DNA of 64,000 nt from Ipomoea triloba (Eukaryota > Streptophyta > Magnoliopsida > Solanales > Convolvulaceae): assembly GCF_003576645.1 (NCBI RefSeq), contig NC_044924.1, positions 30,467,888 to 30,531,887 of the forward strand, written 5' to 3'. A program made the translations under genes and the position numbers. Under the pieces are notes generated by a model that saw only the letters and a list, made by a program, of their open reading frames with translations, was not told where the DNA came from and searched no databases. Positions 62,048 to 64,000 of this stretch are shown here, in pieces (position 1 is the stretch's first letter; every line of letters starts with the position of its first letter).

Positions 62048-62830
62048 TTAGTTTTTCACACGCATTGCGCGAATGAGATAATGTCCAATGTTTATTTTTA
62101 AATAAGTACTTCAAAATATATCAATGCAAGATTATATAGGAAATGTTCATCCATATGTAATTGAATGTTGAATTTGTTTATTTAAATTGGTAATTCAAAG
62201 TATATGAATACAAGATAATATATGAGAGAGTGATTATATAATTGTCATTAAAATAAATGTTTGCAATTTTGTAAAGAGGTTAGTCTAAATACTTAGTCTA
62301 AAAATGATAGTCTAAATAAATACTACTTTTGGTTTGAATTTCTCTAAGTCTTTTGAATTCTTTTCCTATTAGCATCGTCATTGCCTTCATCTTTAGTACT
62401 TGTATTCTTTTTTATTTATTTATTGGTAATGTGTAATGTGCAATTGGGTTACTGGGCTGGTGGTAGTATAAAGAACATCATCATGTAATGAGATTATAGT
62501 GTAAGAAGCTATGGATCGGATTTGTCTCGTTGTGTTTATGTATATGACTGAGATCTTAGTTGTACTACGAACTCTTGATCTTGCAAGCGCCTGTTGATAT
62601 TCGATCGTGGTAGTTTTTTCCCTATATGTTTCATATGTTGTGAGATGTGTGTCGTACATTCTCATGTAAATGTATTGAACAAAATATTAATATTTATTAT
62701 ATTTGTAGAAGGTTAATTAATGTGTAGTACCTTTTCTTCTAGTTTCATAACTTGTTTACTTGATACTAACAACAATGACTTTGCAGGTACTTGAAAGTTG
62801 TATTTTTAGTGGTTTGATTAGTGAGTGTCG
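62048..62830 (-). mobile_element. Helitron 3' end (minus), extent uncertain
   Basis: The minus strand ends ...gaaaaaCTAA|T, preceded by hairpin cgcgc-aat-gcgtg (62060-62072). Same family as the end at 26346. The inner part is AT-rich and without genes; where the element starts is not visible, so the right limit given is arbitrary. Confidence 0.45.
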
Positions 62831-64000
62831 TCCTCTGGGAATGGCTAGGAAGGATTTGAGTAGCAAGGGGCTAAGGACAACATCATAAAGTGTTTGAAAG
62901 CTAACCGAATTGATATATTTGATTGCATGATATAATGATAAAACAAGTAATTGATTTGAGAAATAAATAATGATAAAGAGGAGGATTTAATCAAATAGCA
63001 ATGCACAAATGCTTCTATAATGTTCTAAGGTTCTAGGTTAAACAATGCTAAACAATGAAGTGATGGGATCAAATCAATGCCAATGCCACTCTCGTGGACA
63101 TTGGCTACCACCAAAATTCTAATCTCATTCTCATGGTGATTACACTAGGTGAGATATTTAATCAAACACCTTGGGTGCATCATCCCTTCCAACTCCCCTT
63201 TCTCAAGGGCAAGTTAGAAATGTGAAAGGGTTGGCTATGGTGAATCCCTATTCTCATAGGTGAAACATACACCAATTCCATACATTTCTTGCATAATTTG
63301 GCCATAATCAAACAAGAGTCAAATAATTCCCTAATTTCACAATCACATTCATTCTAAAGGCAACGAAAAACCTAGATTAAACAATTTAATTCATGTAAAA
63401 ATTCATACAAGGATATTCAATTTAAACCCCTAAAGTATTTAACAACTCATAATGAAATGGTAAACTAAAACAATTCGAATAATAAGCAAAGTATTTAAAT
63501 GCAAAAGAAAGTTAGAGAATTGAAAGAAAAGAAAAAGTTGAAACTCTTACTTAAATAGATATATAATGTTTGAATCTGAAATTGTAGTGAAATTGATAAT
63601 TACAAAGGATGATTCTTCTCTAAATCTTCTTCAAAACTAATAGAATTGCAATGGGTAGATGATCTAAAGTGTTTGTGGAGAGAAAACCTAAAGAATACTT
63701 AGAAAATTGAAAGATAAGTTCAAAATAAAGCCTACTCCTATTTATACTAATGCAATTGCGCCAAATAAACTGCCTCCAGGATGCTTGGTCACGATAGAGG
63801 TCACGGCGTGACCTTCATCGTGACCAGACTTAAGCCCCGCGGGTTCCAGGACGTCACGCTGCAAGTCACGGCGTGACCTGCAGCGTGACGCCTAGAATCC
63901 GCAAAGTGGCATGCAGGTCACAATGGAGGTCACGACGTGACCTTCATCGTGACCACACCAGCCACTTTCAGATGGTAGCTGGTCACGCTGCAGCGTGACA
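62831..64000 (-). mobile_element. Part of an LTR-type element (probable)
   Basis: Non-coding. The minus strand carries a TATA-like gtataaataggag (63737-63749), followed leftwards by a leader-like stretch. Upstream of it is the GTCACG palindrome cluster up to the window edge. The architecture parallels the large solo LTR (GC-rich palindromes beside AT-rich DNA). Neither terminus is identified, so class is inference. Confidence 0.35.
63786..64000. repeat. Cluster of nested GTCACG palindromes
   Basis: Nested palindromes at 63786-63826, 63853-63889 and ~63916-63955, and a perfect 18-bp palindrome gtcacgctgcagcgtgac at 63982-63999. Confidence 0.9.

Overview
The window is plant nuclear DNA from a eudicot: an AT-rich, intron-containing, transposon-packed intergenic landscape. 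Evidence includes a mitochondrial-type pentatricopeptide repeat (PPR) gene, plant-type L1-like LINEs with a C-terminal RNase H, Ty1/copia and Ty3/gypsy-like LTRs, hAT and foldback elements, plant Helitrons, and a tRNA-related SINE seen twice. An asterid, perhaps Convolvulaceae, is my guess from the style of the SINE and LINEs; nothing here proves it.

Layout. 0.1-1.7 kb: foldback element with ~0.45 kb inverted arms. 1.73-6.13 kb: LINE with a perfect 13-bp target duplication whose reverse transcriptase is deleted. 6.1-9.3 kb: AT-rich spacer with a SINE, a tandem repeat, a foldback and a GC-rich island. 9.36-10.67 kb (-): PPR gene, the one ordinary host gene. 11.77-19.75 kb (-): copia element with near-identical LTRs and TSD ATTTG, internally decayed. 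19.81-25.42 kb: foldback MITE split by a hAT transposon (19.82-24.995, TSD TGTGAGAT) with a recognisable transposase. 26.63-27.40 kb: sequence gap. 31.56-37.43 kb: non-autonomous Helitron carrying a nearly intact LINE. 37.4-44.6 kb: AT-rich spacer with small repeats. About 44.6-61.63 kb: a large Helitron region holding an apparently intact RPA1-like gene, an antisense three-exon fragment of a metallo-beta-lactamase-family gene, and a multi-exon Rep/helicase gene. A 3.35-kb solo LTR splits the helicase; a second 1.12-kb LTR sits next to the captured fragment. 62.0-64.0 kb: minus-strand Helitron 3' end, then an LTR-like stretch with nested GTCACG palindromes.

How the parts relate. The Helitron Rep/helicase would nick and unwind, and the RPA-like protein would coat single-stranded DNA. 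The 31.6-kb Helitron shares its 3' terminus with the larger element and so is its likely non-autonomous dependent. The order of insertion can be read from TSDs: hAT into MITE, solo LTR into helicase, LINE into Helitron.

Assembly warning. Three of the four isolated N characters (14641, 23920, 29253) each join two copies of the same sequence (about 2.6 kb, 230 bp and 1739 bp). At least nine perfect or near-perfect tandem duplications have a period of exactly 42 bp in unrelated sequence, including coding exons. These look like unmerged contig overlaps or gap-filling scars rather than biology, and they inflate several elements below.
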